Positions 26,158 through 35,182 of a stretch of DNA of 64,000 nucleotides are shown piece by piece. The DNA comes from Mycolicibacterium moriokaense (GTDB lineage Bacteria; Actinomycetota; Actinomycetes; Mycobacteriales; Mycobacteriaceae): NCBI RefSeq assembly GCF_003347205.1, contig NZ_QQBJ01000010.1, positions 1 through 64,000 of the forward strand. Reading direction: 5' to 3'. The position numbers were made by a program, and so were the translations under genes. Position 1 is the stretch's first letter, and each line of letters begins with the position of its first letter. The notes beneath the pieces were generated by a model, which did not search any database, had not been told where the DNA came from, and was given only the letters and a program-made list of their open reading frames with translations.

Positions 26158-26793
26158 ATGCGCTGCGGCCGACGACGCCGGTTATGGCTGATGTGTTGGT
26201 CGATGGCGGCGCTTCTCAGCGTTGCCGGTTGTGGGGTCGCGGTCGCAGAACCGGCCGCGCCCGCAACCGGAGCGCCCGGCCCGCCCGTCCCGCCACTGCC
26301 GCTTCCGGCGCTCAGCGGAGTTCTGCTGCCGCAGGCGGACCCGGTCTGGCTGGACATCCCCGCGTTGGGGATACACACCGATTCCGTTGTGCCGCTTGAC
26401 CGCGAGGCGGACGGGACGGCGCAGGTGCCAGCCGATGCGCACACGGTTGGCTGGTACACCGGCGGCCCCAGCCCGGGCGCACTCGGTCCCGCCGTGCTGA
26501 TCGCCCACGTGGACTGGAAGGGCCAACCAGGCCTGTTCCGAGATCTGTATTCGCTGCCACCGGGTTCGCGGGTGCGGGTGGGCCGCGCCGACGGGCTGAC
26601 CGCCGTCTTTCAGGTGGACCGGGTCGAGCAATTCGACAAGGACCGGTTTCCCTCGGATCTCGTTTACGGGTCGGTGGATCGCCCGGTGCTGCGGATGATC
26701 ACCTGCGGAGGCGCTTTCGACTCCGGACGCAGGAGCTACCGCGACAACGTGGTGGCGTTCGCCGACCTCGTGCGCGTCGACCCCGGCGCCTGA
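26158..26793 (+). CDS. Class F-type sortase with a lipoprotein signal
   Basis: A 211-residue sortase-fold transpeptidase. The catalytic triad is H117 (LIAHVDW), C183 (RMITCGG) and an Arg at 191-195 (RRSYRD). The N-terminus has a basic region, a hydrophobic stretch and the lipobox VAGC with C25, so the enzyme may be a lipoprotein rather than a membrane-anchored sortase. A Pro-rich linker (32-58) follows. Mycobacteria have few sortases and no classical LPXTG cell wall system, so the substrate is unknown. It is coupled to the EF-hand gene. Confidence 0.85.
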   Translation: MRCGRRRRLWLMCWSMAALLSVAGCGVAVAEPAAPATGAPGPPVPPLPLPALSGVLLPQADPVWLDIPALGIHTDSVVPLDREADGTAQVPADAHTVGWYTGGPSPGALGPAVLIAHVDWKGQPGLFRDLYSLPPGSRVRVGRADGLTAVFQVDRVEQFDKDRFPSDLVYGSVDRPVLRMITCGGAFDSGRRSYRDNVVAFADLVRVDPGA

Positions 26794-26821
26794 GTTTCCC
26801 GGTTGCGGGCACACTGGAGCC

Positions 26822-27826
26822 ATGGACCCGGTCGCCGCGCTGCGTCAGATTGCGTACTTCAAGGATCGGGCGCGCGAGGATCCGCGGCGGGTGATGGCCT
26901 ACCGGAACGCCGCCGACATCGTCGAAGCACTCAGCGACGCCGAGCGACAACGCCACGGCGCAGCCAACACCTGGCAATCGCTGCCGGGCGTCGGCCCCAA
27001 GACGGCGAAGGTCATCGGTCAAGCCTGGGCCGGCCGCGAGCCCGATGCGCTCGTCGAATTACGGGACGCCGCCGAAGATCTCGGCGGTGGGGACATCAGG
27101 TCTGCGCTGCGAGGCGACCTGCATGTGCACTCCAACTGGTCGGACGGCTCGGCGCCGATCGAGGAGATGATGCTCGCGGCAAAGGAATTGGGCCATGACT
27201 ACTGCGCGCTGACCGACCACTCGCCGCGGTTGCGGGTGGCCAACGGGTTGTCACCCGAACGGCTGCGCGAACAGCTCGACGTGATCGACGGGCTGCGGGA
27301 GGTGGTGGCGCCGATGCGCATCCTCACCGGCATCGAGGTCGACATCCTCGAGGACGGCTCGCTGGACCAGGAGCCGGACCTTCTCGACCGGTTGGACGTG
27401 GTGGTGGCCAGCGTGCATTCGAAGCTCGCGATGGACGGACCCGCGATGACACGTCGGATGCTCAAGGCCGTGCAGAACCCCCACACCGACGTGCTCGGAC
27501 ACTGCACGGGCCGGCTGGTGACGGGCGGGCGCGGGACACGTCCGGAGTCGAAGTTCGACGCGGAGAAGGTCTTCCGCGCATGCCGCGAGAACGGCACCGC
27601 GGTGGAGATCAACTCGCGACCGGAGCGCCGCGATCCACCGACGCGGCTGCTCAATCTGGCGCTGGAGATCGGCTGCCTGTTCTCGATCGACACGGATTCG
27701 CACGCACCGGGCCAGCTGGAGTTCCTCGGCTACGGTGCGCAGCGGGCACTGGACGCGCAGGTCCCTGCCGACCGCATCGTCAACACCTGGACCGCCGACA
27801 AACTGCTGGACTGGACGGCCTCGTAA
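26822..27826 (+). CDS. Helix-hairpin-helix plus PHP-domain phosphoesterase
   Basis: A 334-residue protein with the HhH element SLPGVGPKTAKVIG (53-66) and a PHP domain (about 98-330). The PHP metal ligands are visible in DLHVHSNWSDG (H101, H103), LTDHS, GIEVDIL, ASVHSK, GHCTGR and the final IDTDSHAPG. The layout matches the C-terminal half of bacterial DNA polymerase X, but the polymerase domain is missing. It is similar to Rv3856c. A DNA repair role, possibly end trimming, is inferred. Confidence 0.85.
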   Translation: MDPVAALRQIAYFKDRAREDPRRVMAYRNAADIVEALSDAERQRHGAANTWQSLPGVGPKTAKVIGQAWAGREPDALVELRDAAEDLGGGDIRSALRGDLHVHSNWSDGSAPIEEMMLAAKELGHDYCALTDHSPRLRVANGLSPERLREQLDVIDGLREVVAPMRILTGIEVDILEDGSLDQEPDLLDRLDVVVASVHSKLAMDGPAMTRRMLKAVQNPHTDVLGHCTGRLVTGGRGTRPESKFDAEKVFRACRENGTAVEINSRPERRDPPTRLLNLALEIGCLFSIDTDSHAPGQLEFLGYGAQRALDAQVPADRIVNTWTADKLLDWTAS

Positions 27827-27829
27827 CGT
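27824..27829 (+). promoter_or_regulatory. -10 element TAACGT overlapping the upstream stop codon
   Basis: TAACGT starts with the TAA stop of the PHP gene and ends 6 nt before the GTG at 27836, which predicts a leaderless transcript. Confidence 0.45.
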
Positions 27830-27835
27830 AGGCCC

Positions 27836-28261
27836 GTGACACTTGGCATCGACACCAGGCTGACGCTGCTGGCGGCCGGGCTGATCTTCCTGCTGGCGCT
27901 GGCCCTCGGGGTGTGGAAGTACCGCCAGATGGCCATAACGGCGGATCACCTGGCTCACCCGTACGTCGACATCGCGCATCGCGCCGCCCTGCTGTACGCG
28001 TTCGCGACCCTGCTGATCGCGGCGTTCGTCGAGCTCAGCGCGTGGCCCTCCTGGGTGAACCTCACCGCGGCGATGGTGGTCGTGGCGTTCTTCGTCATCG
28101 CGATCGCGACCTATATCAGCCACGGGATCAGGCGCGACACCACCAACCAATTCGCCGATCCCGACCGCGGGGTGCATGCGGGCATGCTGGCGCTCATCGT
28201 CGCCGAGATCGGTGGCTTCGCTGTCCTCTTCGCCGGATTCGTTGTCGGACAACTGCTTTAG
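27836..28261 (+). CDS. Four-helix membrane protein, unassigned
   Basis: A 141-residue protein with four predicted membrane helices (about 8-26, 47-65, 72-92, 118-138) and no known catalytic motif. It starts with a GTG at 27836, 9 nt after the PHP stop. It converges on the DNA polymerase gene, and the two stops overlap at 28258-28261. I do not recognise the family beyond an actinobacterial membrane protein. Confidence 0.7.
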   Translation: MTLGIDTRLTLLAAGLIFLLALALGVWKYRQMAITADHLAHPYVDIAHRAALLYAFATLLIAAFVELSAWPSWVNLTAAMVVVAFFVIAIATYISHGIRRDTTNQFADPDRGVHAGMLALIVAEIGGFAVLFAGFVVGQLL

Positions 28262-29478
28262 TCGGGAAGGTGCGGCATCTCCACACCCGGGTCCCGGCCG
28301 ACGAGGACACCGCGGGTCAGGGCGGAGTTGCCGTAGCGCCTGCGCACGTCGTCGACGGCACCGTCGAGTGCGGCGGTGTCGCCGTGTTCTTCGAACGGCA
28401 ACTCCAGCTGTTGTGCACCCTCGCGGTCGATGTTGGACACCGCGAAGCCGACGAGTGTCAGTCCCCGCTCGGCGATCAGGGGTGCGGCCGCCGCCACGAG
28501 CTCGCGGGCCGTCTCGAGGATGATGTCGGTGGACGCCGTCGCCCGCGGCATGGTGTGCGACCGGGTGGCGCGACCGAAATCGTCGAACCGCAACCGCAGC
28601 ACCACCGTTCGGCCGGTCCGCCCGGCACCGCGCATGCGCCGGGTGATGCGGTCGACGAGGTTGATGACGACGGCGTCGATCTCTGATGCCGACATCGTGT
28701 TCCCGCGCCTGCCGAGCGCGCGCTGCGCGCCGACGGAGCGCCGGCGCACACCTGTGACCACCCGGCGTCGGTCGATGTTGCGGGACAGCGCGAACAGCTG
28801 GCGGCCCATGGCGGCGCCGACCATCGAGCCGAGCGTGGACTCGCTGAGTTCAGCCACGTCGGCGACGGTCTCGATGCCGTAGTCGTGCAGTTTCTCGGCG
28901 GTCTTGACGCCGACGCCCCACAGCCTGCGTACGGGCAGAGGGTGCAGGAAGGCCAGCTCGCGGTCGGGTGGCACGAGCAGCAGCCCGTCGGGCTTGGCCT
29001 CCTGGCTGGCCACCTTCGCGAGGAACTTGGTGCGCGCGATGCCGACCGTGATGGGCAGCCCGACGCGGTCGCGGACTTCGGCCCGCAGCCGAGCCCCGAT
29101 CTCGACGGGGGTTCCCGAGACCCGGCGCAGCCCGGACACGTCGAGAAAGGCTTCGTCGACTGACAGCGGCTCGACCAGCGGGGTGGTGCCATGGAAGACC
29201 TCGAACACCGCGTCGCTGGCCTGCGAGTACGCGTGCATCCGCGGCGGCACCACGAGGGCGTGCGGGCAGAGCTGACGGGCCTGACGGCCGCCCATCGCGG
29301 TGCGCACGCCGTATGCCTTCGCCTCGTAACTGGCCGCGAGCACGACACCAGCGCCGACGATGACCGGCCGCCCGCGTAACGCGGGATCGTCACGCTGCTC
29401 GACCGAGGCGTAGAACGAGTCGAGGTCAGCGTGCAGGATGGTGGCCGCTCCGACGCCGGCCCTTGCTGGCACGAACAC
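28258..29478 (-). CDS. dinB: Y-family DNA polymerase IV (DinB3-like)
   Basis: A 406-residue translesion polymerase. Catalytic acids are D18 and D20 (HADLDSFY) and D108/E109 (SVDEAFLD). The steric-gate position is Tyr (Y23), not the Leu of ribonucleotide-tolerant DinB2. Near the C-terminus QLELPF fits the beta-clamp-binding motif. Its position beside ethR/ethA corresponds to DinB3 of M. smegmatis, as I recall. Translesion synthesis or damage mutagenesis is the likely role. No LexA box is seen upstream. Confidence 0.9.
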   Translation of the reverse strand: MFVPARAGVGAATILHADLDSFYASVEQRDDPALRGRPVIVGAGVVLAASYEAKAYGVRTAMGGRQARQLCPHALVVPPRMHAYSQASDAVFEVFHGTTPLVEPLSVDEAFLDVSGLRRVSGTPVEIGARLRAEVRDRVGLPITVGIARTKFLAKVASQEAKPDGLLLVPPDRELAFLHPLPVRRLWGVGVKTAEKLHDYGIETVADVAELSESTLGSMVGAAMGRQLFALSRNIDRRRVVTGVRRRSVGAQRALGRRGNTMSASEIDAVVINLVDRITRRMRGAGRTGRTVVLRLRFDDFGRATRSHTMPRATASTDIILETARELVAAAAPLIAERGLTLVGFAVSNIDREGAQQLELPFEEHGDTAALDGAVDDVRRRYGNSALTRGVLVGRDPGVEMPHLPD

Positions 29479-29502
29479 ATGTTCGCACTGGGGTCCGACG
29501 AG

Positions 29503-30147
29503 TCAGCGGGCCTCGCCGTAGATGCTGGTGACCCAGATGTGGGTCAGGGTGTCGAGAAGCTTTTCCCGCGCGATCGACGGCTGCTCGTCGGCGAACGATG
29601 CGAACAGCGCGCGTTCGTTCATCAGGTACAACGCCGTCGCGAGGTCGCGCGCGGGCAGAGTGGTCGGCGCCAGCCCCTGGGCGCGCCAGGATTCGATCAT
29701 GGCCGTGGTGGCATCGATCCACTTGTCCATGAACTTCACCAGCAGTTCGCGTACCTCGGGGTGCGAGGCTCTAACTTCGTGCGCGGCCCGGGTGACGCCG
29801 CGATGCCGGGCGAACGTGTCGAAGAAGACGCTGATCCCGGATCGGCACATCTCGTAGCGATCGGCGGGGGGCGGGGTTTGGGTGTGTTCTCCGAAGGCGA
29901 TGTCGGCCTCGTGAATCGCGCGTTTGAACAGCGCGACGAGAACGGCATCCTTCGACGCGAAGTAGAAGTAGAACGTCGGCCGCGACAAACCGGCGCCCCT
30001 GGCGAGATCGTCCACCGAGACCTCGGCGATCGACCGGTTCTCGAACAGCCGCTTCGCTGTCTCGAGAATTGCCAGCTCACGGTCGTCCCCGGACGGCCGA
30101 ACACCGCGGCGTCCACGGGCGACCGGGGTGCTACTTGCGGTGGTCAC
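29503..30147 (-). CDS. ethR: TetR-family repressor EthR
   Basis: A 214-residue repressor of ethA. The HTH segment (about 35-60, ISVDDLA-type: VSVDDLARGAGLSRPTFYFYF) and the ligand-domain blocks LATALYLMNERALFASFA and THIWVTSIYGE are nearly those of M. tuberculosis EthR. The GTG at 30147 matches the known start and is preceded by TAAAGT (30160-30155), giving leaderless transcription. It diverges from ethA over 76 bp that hold the operator. Confidence 0.95.
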   Translation of the reverse strand: MTTASSTPVARGRRGVRPSGDDRELAILETAKRLFENRSIAEVSVDDLARGAGLSRPTFYFYFASKDAVLVALFKRAIHEADIAFGEHTQTPPPADRYEMCRSGISVFFDTFARHRGVTRAAHEVRASHPEVRELLVKFMDKWIDATTAMIESWRAQGLAPTTLPARDLATALYLMNERALFASFADEQPSIAREKLLDTLTHIWVTSIYGEAR

Positions 30148-30154
30148 GGCGATG

Positions 30155-30160
30155 ACTTTA
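30155..30160 (-). promoter_or_regulatory. -10 element TAAAGT of ethR
   Basis: TAAAGT on the minus strand lies 7 nt before the GTG of ethR and fits TANNNT. Confidence 0.5.
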
Positions 30161-30176
30161 CACGGCGTCGAATTTC

Positions 30177-30211
30177 TCAACACATCGTTGACTTATTCAA
30201 CACCGCGTTGA
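30177..30211. promoter_or_regulatory. EthR operator: two 15-bp repeats 20 bp apart
   Basis: TCAACACATCGTTGA (30177-30191) and TCAACACCGCGTTGA (30197-30211) are imperfect palindromes repeated exactly 20 bp apart, two helical turns. The M. tuberculosis EthR operator has related tandem TCGACA...CGTTGA units. The right repeat abuts the ethA -10 (TAGCTT, 30212-30217). Confidence 0.8.
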
Positions 30212-30217
30212 TAGCTT
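30212..30217 (+). promoter_or_regulatory. -10 element TAGCTT of ethA
   Basis: TAGCTT ends 6 nt before the ethA ATG, predicting a leaderless mRNA. It directly follows the EthR repeats, so bound EthR would occupy the -35 region. Confidence 0.5.
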
Positions 30218-30223
30218 TACAGC

Positions 30224-31699
30224 ATGACCGAATTTGTCGACGTTGTCATCGTCGGAGCCGGCATCTCCGGCATCAGTGCGGCCTGGCATCTTCAGGACCG
30301 CTGCCCGGACAAGAGCTATGTCGTTCTCGAGCGCCGGGAGAACCTCGGTGGCACCTGGGACCTGTTCAAGTACCCGGGTCTGCGCTCGGACTCCGACATG
30401 TACACGCTCGGCTTCCGGTTCAAGCCCTACACGAACGAGCAGGCCATCGCCGAAGGCCCGTCGATCCTGAACTACCTGAAGGAAGCCGCCGCAGAGAACG
30501 GCATCGACAAGCACATGCGGTTCGGCCAGAACGTGGTGGGCGCCGACTGGTCCGATGCGGACAACCGGTGGACGCTGCGCGTCGTCAGCGACGGGCAGGA
30601 GCGCGAGATCAGCTGCTCGTTCCTCTTCGGCTGCACGGGCTACTACAACTACGACCAGGGATACTCGCCGGACTTCCCGGGCGTGCAGGACTTCGAGGGC
30701 ACGGTCGTGCACCCCCAGCACTGGCCCGAGGACCTCGATTACCAGGGCAAGAAGATCGTCGTCATCGGCAGCGGTGCCACCGCCGTCACGCTGATCCCGG
30801 CGCTCATCAAATCGGGATCGGGCCATGTCACCATGCTGCAGCGCTCGCCGACGTACATCGCGGGGATGCCCGACACGGATCCGTTTGCGGCACGAGCCGC
30901 CAAATGGCTTCCGGAGAAGGCGGCGTACACGGCGATCCGTTGGAAGGCCATCCTGCAGAGCACCATGCAGTACCAGATCGCCAGGAAGTTCCCGAACACG
31001 TTCAAGAAGGCGCTGCGCAAGATGGGTGAGCGCAGGCTGCCCGAAGGCTTCGACTGGGACACGCATTTCACCCCTGACTACAAGCCGTGGGATCAGCGTG
31101 TGTGCCTGGCGCCCAACGGCGACATCTTCAAGGAGATCCGCAAGGGGCATGCCGACGTGGTCACCGACACCATCGAACGGTTCACCAGGACCGGGATCGA
31201 GCTGACCTCAGGCGAGGAACTCGATGCCGACATCATCATCACCGCAACGGGTTTGAACATGCAGTTGCTCGGCGGTCTCGAGCCGACCAAGAACGGTCAG
31301 CCGATCGACCTACCGTCGCTGATGACGTACAAGGGCCTGATGTTCTCCGGCATCCCGAACTTCGCAATGACGTTCGGCTACACGAACGCGTCCTGGACAC
31401 TGAAGGCCGACCTGGTCTCCGAGTTCGTCTGCCGGCTGTTGAACTACATGGACGACAACGGCTTCGACCGCGTCGAGGCGCAGCATCCCGGTGACAGGGT
31501 CGACGAGTTGCCGTTCATGGACTTCGCTCCCGGCTACTTCAAGCGGTCCATGCACCTGCTGCCCAAATCGGGGTCGCAGGCCCCGTGGCGGCTCAAGCAG
31601 AACTACCTGTTCGACATGCGGATGATCCGGCACGGCAAGGTCGACGAAGAGGCGTTGCACTTCACGAAGCATCGCGCGCCGGTGGCCGCTTCGGCCTGA
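30224..31699 (+). CDS. ethA: FAD/NADPH Baeyer-Villiger monooxygenase EthA
   Basis: A 491-residue flavoprotein monooxygenase that activates ethionamide-type thioamides and oxidises ketones. It has an FAD motif (VVIVGAGISGISAAW, 6-20), the BVMO fingerprint F-x-G-x3-H-x3-W-P (FEGTVVHPQHWP, about 156-167) and the NADPH fold VVIGSGATAVTL. The C-terminal block FVCRLLNYMDDNGFD is identical in M. tuberculosis EthA as recalled. It is divergent from its repressor ethR and downstream of its operator. Confidence 0.95.
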   Translation: MTEFVDVVIVGAGISGISAAWHLQDRCPDKSYVVLERRENLGGTWDLFKYPGLRSDSDMYTLGFRFKPYTNEQAIAEGPSILNYLKEAAAENGIDKHMRFGQNVVGADWSDADNRWTLRVVSDGQEREISCSFLFGCTGYYNYDQGYSPDFPGVQDFEGTVVHPQHWPEDLDYQGKKIVVIGSGATAVTLIPALIKSGSGHVTMLQRSPTYIAGMPDTDPFAARAAKWLPEKAAYTAIRWKAILQSTMQYQIARKFPNTFKKALRKMGERRLPEGFDWDTHFTPDYKPWDQRVCLAPNGDIFKEIRKGHADVVTDTIERFTRTGIELTSGEELDADIIITATGLNMQLLGGLEPTKNGQPIDLPSLMTYKGLMFSGIPNFAMTFGYTNASWTLKADLVSEFVCRLLNYMDDNGFDRVEAQHPGDRVDELPFMDFAPGYFKRSMHLLPKSGSQAPWRLKQNYLFDMRMIRHGKVDEEALHFTKHRAPVAASA

Positions 31700-31704
31700 G
31701 CCGC

Positions 31705-32187
31705 TCAGTCCGCGGCGACCACGACAACGCCGTCGTCGTCGCTGTAGGCGAGGTGGCCGGGCGTGAACACCACACCGCCGAACTCGACTGCCACATCGCG
31801 TTGACCCGCACCGGTTTTCGTGCTCTTACGGGGATTGGTGCCCAGTGCCTTGACGCCGATGTCCAATGTCCGCAGCGTCGCCGCATCGCGCACCGCGCCG
31901 TTGATGATCAGCCCGACCCAGCCGTTCTCGACGCCGAGGCCCGCGATGAGGTCGCCGACCAGGGCCGAGTGCACCGACCCGTCACCGTCGATCACCAGCA
32001 CGCCGCCGTTACCGGGCTCGGACAGAACCGATTTCAGCAGCGCGTTGTCCTGAAAGCACTGCACCGTGGTGATCCGCCCGGCGAATTCCGACCGACCGCC
32101 GAACTGGCGCAGTTGCAGGTCGCAACTGCGCACCTCGGGACCGATTTCGTCGACGAGATCTGCGGTGGCACGCGGTTCGAGGGTCAC
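31705..32187 (-). CDS. rraA: RraA-family protein (formerly MenG)
   Basis: A 160-residue trimeric protein of the RraA/4-hydroxy-4-methyl-2-oxoglutarate aldolase superfamily. Visible signatures are [20 protein letters not shown] (about 61-80) and [14 protein letters not shown] (about 88-101). Annotated in mycobacteria as RNase E inhibitor; some homologues are aldolases. The GTG at 32187 overlaps the stop of the cyclase gene upstream, so the two are co-translated. It is tail-to-tail with ethA, 5 nt apart. Confidence 0.9.
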   Translation of the reverse strand: MTLEPRATADLVDEIGPEVRSCDLQLRQFGGRSEFAGRITTVQCFQDNALLKSVLSEPGNGGVLVIDGDGSVHSALVGDLIAGLGVENGWVGLIINGAVRDAATLRTLDIGVKALGTNPRKSTKTGAGQRDVAVEFGGVVFTPGHLAYSDDDGVVVVAAD

Positions 32188-35018
32188 CGCTCGATGGTAA
32201 CGATCGGCCCGGAGAGAAGCTTCGGGTCGATATTGGCTAGCGCGTAGGCAACCGCTTCGTCCATTGTCATCGCGGCGCCTTCGGAGCGCAGCTGTTGCCG
32301 GCGCTCTTCGCCGAGTGCGGCGCCGATTATCTCACCGGCCTCCCGCAGCGCCGCCAGGACAAAGTTGGCCTCGGGTGTGATCACCTGACTGCTGCTGGCT
32401 TCGGCTGGATTGGCCTGCGAGAAGGCGGCGTAGGAGGCGCCTCGCAGCACCCCCGCGATCTCGGGCCGCTGCTCGGCAAGGCCTCGTGCGCAGAGCGCGA
32501 GACACGGCGCACTCTGCATTAGTGCGACCCTGAATCGCCATAGCCGCATCGAGTGGCCGGCGACGGCAAGAGCCAGCTGCCAATCTCGAAGCTTGCCCGC
32601 CACCAGGGAAGCGGTCAGCAGCCCGGAAGATACTTCCTGCCCTGGTGTCGTAGCGCGCTCGATACTCTCGTGCAGCGCTACCCGAGATCGCGTAGGGTCC
32701 TCGTCGACCAGGGCCAACGCCAGGGCGTTGAGGGTGATGACGGCGGCCCCGGCCATGCCGGAGTGCCGCGCCAACGCGACGGCCCTCTCGGCCTTTGCCA
32801 CCGACTCGTGTCGCGCGATTCCACCGAGTTCGGCGCACTGCACCGAATACGCGAGGAAAATGCCTGCCAGGCCGGCGATCCCGGAGTCGCGGGCCAACTC
32901 GGCGGCGTGGTCATAGGTGGCAACGGCATCGGCGTAGTCCCCGGCGGCGAGCGCCTGCTGCGCATGCAGGCTGCACGCGTCCATCTCCACTCGGTGACCC
33001 AACTGCGGGTCAGGGTTACGCTGTTGCGCCTCGATCGCCTGACGGCAAAGTTCGTCGACTGCATCCCAGTCGCCCTTGGCCTGCATGTCATAGGCGGAGA
33101 GCAGCAGTACGAGCGGATATTTGGGTTCGTCTTTGACTCCCGGCATCGCGAGCACGGGCTGTGCGGGAATCGCGACGACCTCCCCGGAGGGCCCCTCGGC
33201 CTTGTCCTGGATGGGGTGACTGCCGACGAGTTCGACTGCCAGCCTGGTGTTCCATGTGTCCACGGCGGTGCCAATTGCGGTGCGAATGTTGTCGTGCTCC
33301 AGCTTCATTCGCCTTGCCCAGTCGAGTTGCTCAGGGCCGTAGTAATTTTCATTGCCACGCTGGCACAAAGCGCCGTAGAACTGGGCATGCCGTATCGTCA
33401 GTTCGGCCGTCTCGTCGCGATCCGCAAGCCGTTGTTCGCCGTACTGCCGGATGGTCTCGAGCAAGCGATACCGTGTGCCGTGAGGGCTGTCGTCGGCAAC
33501 GACAAGTGATCGGGCGACCAGGCCGGCGACCACATCCATCACCTGTGCGGTCTCTATGGGACCGCCGCTGCACACGTCTTCGATGGCGTCGAGAGTGGCG
33601 CCGCCGGAGAACACGGACATCCGCTCGAGCAGCCGCTGCTCGGCCTCGGTCAGCAGGTCATATGACCAGTCGATTGCGGCGCGCAAGGTGGCGTGGCGTT
33701 CGACCGCGCCGCGCCGAGCGCCGGCCAAGACCTGGAATCGGCGATCGAGACGAGCCACCAGCTCGATCGGGCTCATCGCGATGACCCTGGCCGCGGCGAG
33801 CTCGATCGCCAGAGGAACACCGTCGAGCCGTCGGCAGACTTCGACAACCGACTCGGCGTTCTCGGAGTTCAATGAGAAATCGGCCTTCACCTGCTGCGCA
33901 CGCTGAACAAAGAGGTAGACGGCATCGGCTTGGAGAAGTCGCTCGATATCGTCGCTGGGCTCCGCGACCGCCAATGGGGGCAACGCGATGAGCTGTTCGC
34001 CGTCGATCGCCATCCCCTCGCGGCTGGTGGCGAGCACGGCCACACCCGGGCACTCACGCTCCAGGCGACCGACCAATCCCGCAACCGGCCCCAGCACGTG
34101 TTCGCAGTTGTCCAGGACCAGAAGCAACTGCTTCTGTGCCAACATCTCGATTAGGGAGTCTTCGCTGGACTGCCCGGCGATGTTCGCGGCGCGAAACGCT
34201 GAGATCACCGCGGCCACCACATCCGCTGGGTCGCGCACGCCGGCGAACTCAACAAGCCAGGCCCCGTCGCGGTAACGGGGCAGCAGGTCGGCCGCGACCT
34301 GTAATGCCAAGCGAGTCTTACCGACTCCGCCGACGCCGGTGACGGTCACGACCCTCGATCGTCCCAGTGACTGCCCGACGCGTGCCACGTCGACTTCACG
34401 TCCGATGAACGAGCTCACCTGCGCCGGAAGATTTCCCGGATAGGAATCCAGGGTGCGCAGCGGCGGGAACTCCTCACGAGAGTCGTCGCGGCTGAGCTGG
34501 AAGATGCGGGTGGGTCGACCGAGGTCGCGCAGCCGGTGCTCACCGAGGTCGACGAGTTCCATTCCGACGGGGAGCTGATCTCGCATCAGCATCTCGGTCG
34601 CCGCCGATACCACGACCTGCCCTCCGTGGGCGGCGGTCATCAGCCGTGAGCACCGATTGATGGGCAGGTTCGCATATCCGGTGTCGTCGACGATCACCGC
34701 CTCGTCGGTGTGCAAGCCGACTCTGGCGGCCAGTGGGGTCGCTGTCGCCCAGGCCTCTGCGCCGAGGGCATCCTTGAACGTCGCCGCGGCGCAGACGGCA
34801 TCGCTTGCCGTCGAGAAGGCGGCAGCCATCCCGTCGCCCATCCGCGCGAAGACGTACCCGCGGTGGGATGCGATCGTCTTCTCCAGGATCTCGTCGTGAC
34901 GGACCATGGCGGCCTTCATCGCACCAGGGTCCTGTTCCCACATCCGGGTGGACCCCTCGAGGTCGGTGAGCAGGAAGGTCACCGTGCCCGACGGCGGCTG
35001 CCCGGCCATGGGCCTCAA
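32184..35018 (-). CDS. Class III nucleotide cyclase fused to an NB-ARC/STAND ATPase and helical repeats
   Basis: This 944-residue signalling protein has three parts. The cyclase domain (about 10-175) has metal Asp D19 ([10 protein letters not shown]) and D62 (RMGDGMAA) and the N-x3-R pair in LPINRCSRL. The STAND ATPase (about 205-560) has Walker A GVGGVGKT, Walker [10 protein letters not shown], and the ARC/winged-helix-type region. TPR-like helices make up about 600-900. No LuxR HTH is present, unlike Rv0386/Rv2488c relatives. It is placed between hns and rraA and overlaps rraA by 4 nt. ATG at 35006 is an alternative start. Confidence 0.88.
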   Translation of the reverse strand: MRPMAGQPPSGTVTFLLTDLEGSTRMWEQDPGAMKAAMVRHDEILEKTIASHRGYVFARMGDGMAAAFSTASDAVCAAATFKDALGAEAWATATPLAARVGLHTDEAVIVDDTGYANLPINRCSRLMTAAHGGQVVVSAATEMLMRDQLPVGMELVDLGEHRLRDLGRPTRIFQLSRDDSREEFPPLRTLDSYPGNLPAQVSSFIGREVDVARVGQSLGRSRVVTVTGVGGVGKTRLALQVAADLLPRYRDGAWLVEFAGVRDPADVVAAVISAFRAANIAGQSSEDSLIEMLAQKQLLLVLDNCEHVLGPVAGLVGRLERECPGVAVLATSREGMAIDGEQLIALPPLAVAEPSDDIERLLQADAVYLFVQRAQQVKADFSLNSENAESVVEVCRRLDGVPLAIELAAARVIAMSPIELVARLDRRFQVLAGARRGAVERHATLRAAIDWSYDLLTEAEQRLLERMSVFSGGATLDAIEDVCSGGPIETAQVMDVVAGLVARSLVVADDSPHGTRYRLLETIRQYGEQRLADRDETAELTIRHAQFYGALCQRGNENYYGPEQLDWARRMKLEHDNIRTAIGTAVDTWNTRLAVELVGSHPIQDKAEGPSGEVVAIPAQPVLAMPGVKDEPKYPLVLLLSAYDMQAKGDWDAVDELCRQAIEAQQRNPDPQLGHRVEMDACSLHAQQALAAGDYADAVATYDHAAELARDSGIAGLAGIFLAYSVQCAELGGIARHESVAKAERAVALARHSGMAGAAVITLNALALALVDEDPTRSRVALHESIERATTPGQEVSSGLLTASLVAGKLRDWQLALAVAGHSMRLWRFRVALMQSAPCLALCARGLAEQRPEIAGVLRGASYAAFSQANPAEASSSQVITPEANFVLAALREAGEIIGAALGEERRQQLRSEGAAMTMDEAVAYALANIDPKLLSGPIVTIER

Positions 35019-35073
35019 ACTAGCGCCGGTCGGACCTCAGAACTCGCGGTTTTGACGACGATGTCGTACAGGA

Positions 35074-35182
35074 ACTACGCAAGCCCGGGTTCGACGTCGT
35101 CGTCGGTATAGCCGTGATAGTCGGCCGCGATACGGACGCTGGGCACCACCAGGCCGATGAGGCCGTAGTGATGCAGGGTGTG
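35074..35182 (-). pseudogene. Codon-biased 33-codon stretch in frame after the hns stop
   Basis: After the hns TGA the same frame stays open to a TAG and encodes HTLHHYGLIG, VVPSVRIAADYH, GYTDDDVEPGLA. Third positions are mostly G/C, as in genes here. It has no start codon of its own and could be a worn gene remnant, or an extension reached only by stop readthrough. Neither is proven. Confidence 0.3.
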
